From NCBI GenBank assembly GCA_021774335.1, contig JAJFJD010000019.1, positions 96,099 through 160,098 of the forward strand: DNA of 64,000 bases, in the 5' to 3' direction. Below the pieces are notes generated by a model. It was not told the DNA's origin. It saw nothing but the letters and a program-made list of their open reading frames with translations, and searched no databases. Positions 63,415 through 64,000 of the stretch are shown here, in pieces; the stretch's first letter is position 1, and every line of letters starts with the position of its first letter. The position numbers were made by a program, and so were the translations under genes. This stretch comes from Alphaproteobacteria bacterium (GTDB lineage: Bacteria; Pseudomonadota; Alphaproteobacteria; UBA8366).

Positions 63415-63772
63415 AATTTTCAAGGGGTTAGCGGTTGCCGCCGCTGACCCCTTTTTCTATGGGTACAGAATGGGTACAGGATTTGCGAAGGTAGGAACCG
63501 CTTCTGCATTGAAACTTGTGGGTGGAATTGGCGCGCGACTACTCGAGTGGATCACCAATTCGTATCTTTGTGCGAGCGGGCGGCCAGAATTTTCATCCGT
63601 TTGAGCCGGTGAGAGGCAGCAAACAGAGACGCCTCTCCAAGGGACGACAAGTTGTTTTGGTTTTTGGCGTGAATTCATCGCACTATACCCATCTATGCCG
63701 AAGAATTTGGGAGTGGTAGTCGCTACCCCACTTTCAGTACTGCAGCCAAGATCGTCCAAGGCGAGGGATGTG
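63415..63772. other. Region downstream of tRNA-His with no clear gene
   Basis: This stretch of about 358 bases begins with the tRNA terminator and a GGGTACAG direct repeat pair (63463-63480). No protein-coding ORF with family character was found. tRNA-His 3' ends are common integration sites, and the lower-quality sequence here would fit an element junction, though no integrase is visible. Confidence 0.4.
63422..63457 (+). terminator. Rho-independent terminator after tRNA-His
   Basis: AGGGGTTAGCGG pairs with CCGCTGACCCCT (one G-U pair) over a short loop and is followed by TTTTT. It lies 8 nt after the tRNA CCA end and should terminate tRNA-His transcription. Confidence 0.8.
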
Positions 63773-64000
63773 ATGTCCACACGATCCGAGAAGATAGAGT
63801 TCCTTCTATACAGAAAATTTTCAGATGCCCCGTTGTTGAAGCTGAGGGCGCGGGCAACAAGGCAACTCGGTCTCTCGTATTCTGAGGACTCTGAACGCAG
63901 AATCAAAGCCGCAGCGTATGAGTCTGAGCTTAAGGACCTCTCGCCTGAGGCTCTTGAGGCGATGTATCAGGAGGAGAAGGACCGGCACGAGGCGGAAAGC
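63773..64000 (+). CDS. Partial hypothetical protein (runs off window)
   Basis: From ATG 63773, with GAGGG just upstream, a frame stays open for 76 codons to the window edge: MSTRSEKIEFLLYRKFSDAP, then LSYSEDSERRIKAAAYESEL and further Glu-rich helix. The visible part is charged and helical. The track does not list it because it has no stop in the window. No family is recognised. Confidence 0.45.
   Translation, partial: MSTRSEKIEFLLYRKFSDAPLLKLRARATRQLGLSYSEDSERRIKAAAYESELKDLSPEALEAMYQEEKDRHEAES

Noticed and set aside
63317-63604. 95-aa ORF MDMSGPMVALAQSVRAPDCG...
   Set aside because: It is a translation through tRNA-His; this peptide is a known type of false call over tRNA genes.

Overview
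The window looks like part of the chromosome of a GC-rich, free-living alphaproteobacterium, probably Rhodospirillales-like. The grounds are the glnB-glnA pair, the tripartite TctABC and TRAP uptake systems, a RhlE-type helicase with a C-terminal DDVPAFMLRPVK tail, an AcnA-type aconitase, a DUF1194 protein, and a secreted protein with NPCAAK repeats. Gene density is high and most genes are ordinary metabolism, transport and envelope functions. A few AT-richer patches (about 21.0-22.7, 50.5-50.9 and 53.5-54.4 kb) look acquired or decaying.

Layout. 0-2.6 kb (minus): an operon of a coiled-coil protein, an OmpA-type envelope protein and a Rab-like small GTPase cut by the window edge. 2.9-14.1 kb: two FAD oxidoreductases, an MFS carrier, a cytochrome c, the Cys-repeat/cytochrome P460 protein, a Sel1 protein, a BadI-like hydrolase, YghU and another GST, an aldo/keto reductase, a flavodoxin-like protein and a 2-hydroxyacid dehydrogenase. 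14.1-27.2 kb (minus): TctABC, aconitase, a double carboxymuconolactone-decarboxylase-like protein, an AT-rich orphan inserted beside a duplicated yeeE tail, a split YeeE/YedE sulfur transporter, an NlpC/P60 hydrolase, a PH-domain protein, agmatinase and a Leu/Val-type dehydrogenase. 27.5-31.9 kb: a glutaredoxin-DinB fusion with an in-frame TGA, then GNAT, VOC, bicupin and TPP-enzyme genes. 32.1-38.0 kb: a TRAP transporter with three tandem DctP paralogues, each followed by a hairpin, then DctQ and DctM. 38.0-47.6 kb: CheZ, cupin, CaiB-type CoA transferase with an AidB-like acyl-CoA dehydrogenase, an envelope-stress-like two-component system divergent from a Spy/CpxP-type protein, and RhlE. 47.8-54.5 kb: hydrolase, ArgJ, DUF1194 protein, small acquired genes, SDR, EamA transporter and a frameshifted DUF4279 gene. 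54.5-63.4 kb: ParE, two caspase-like C13 peptidase genes, glnB-glnA with a sigma-54-like promoter, an aminotransferase and tRNA-His. 63.4 kb to the end: weakly coding sequence and one partial ORF.

The most striking find is at 27564-28346. The ORF track starts this gene at an internal ATG (27690). Reading further upstream in the same frame gives a normal RBS, a GTG start and a complete glutaredoxin N-terminus whose first active-site cysteine is replaced by TGA (G-TGA-T-S-C). A perfect 7-bp stem with a 5-nt AGUUU loop lies 15 nt downstream, as expected for a bacterial SECIS element. The gene is therefore a strong selenoprotein candidate that standard gene calling truncates. Other notable points are the GTPase/OmpA operon, the repeat/P460 fusion, the TRAP receptor triplication, the C13 paralogue lacking its catalytic His, and the yeeE tail duplication.
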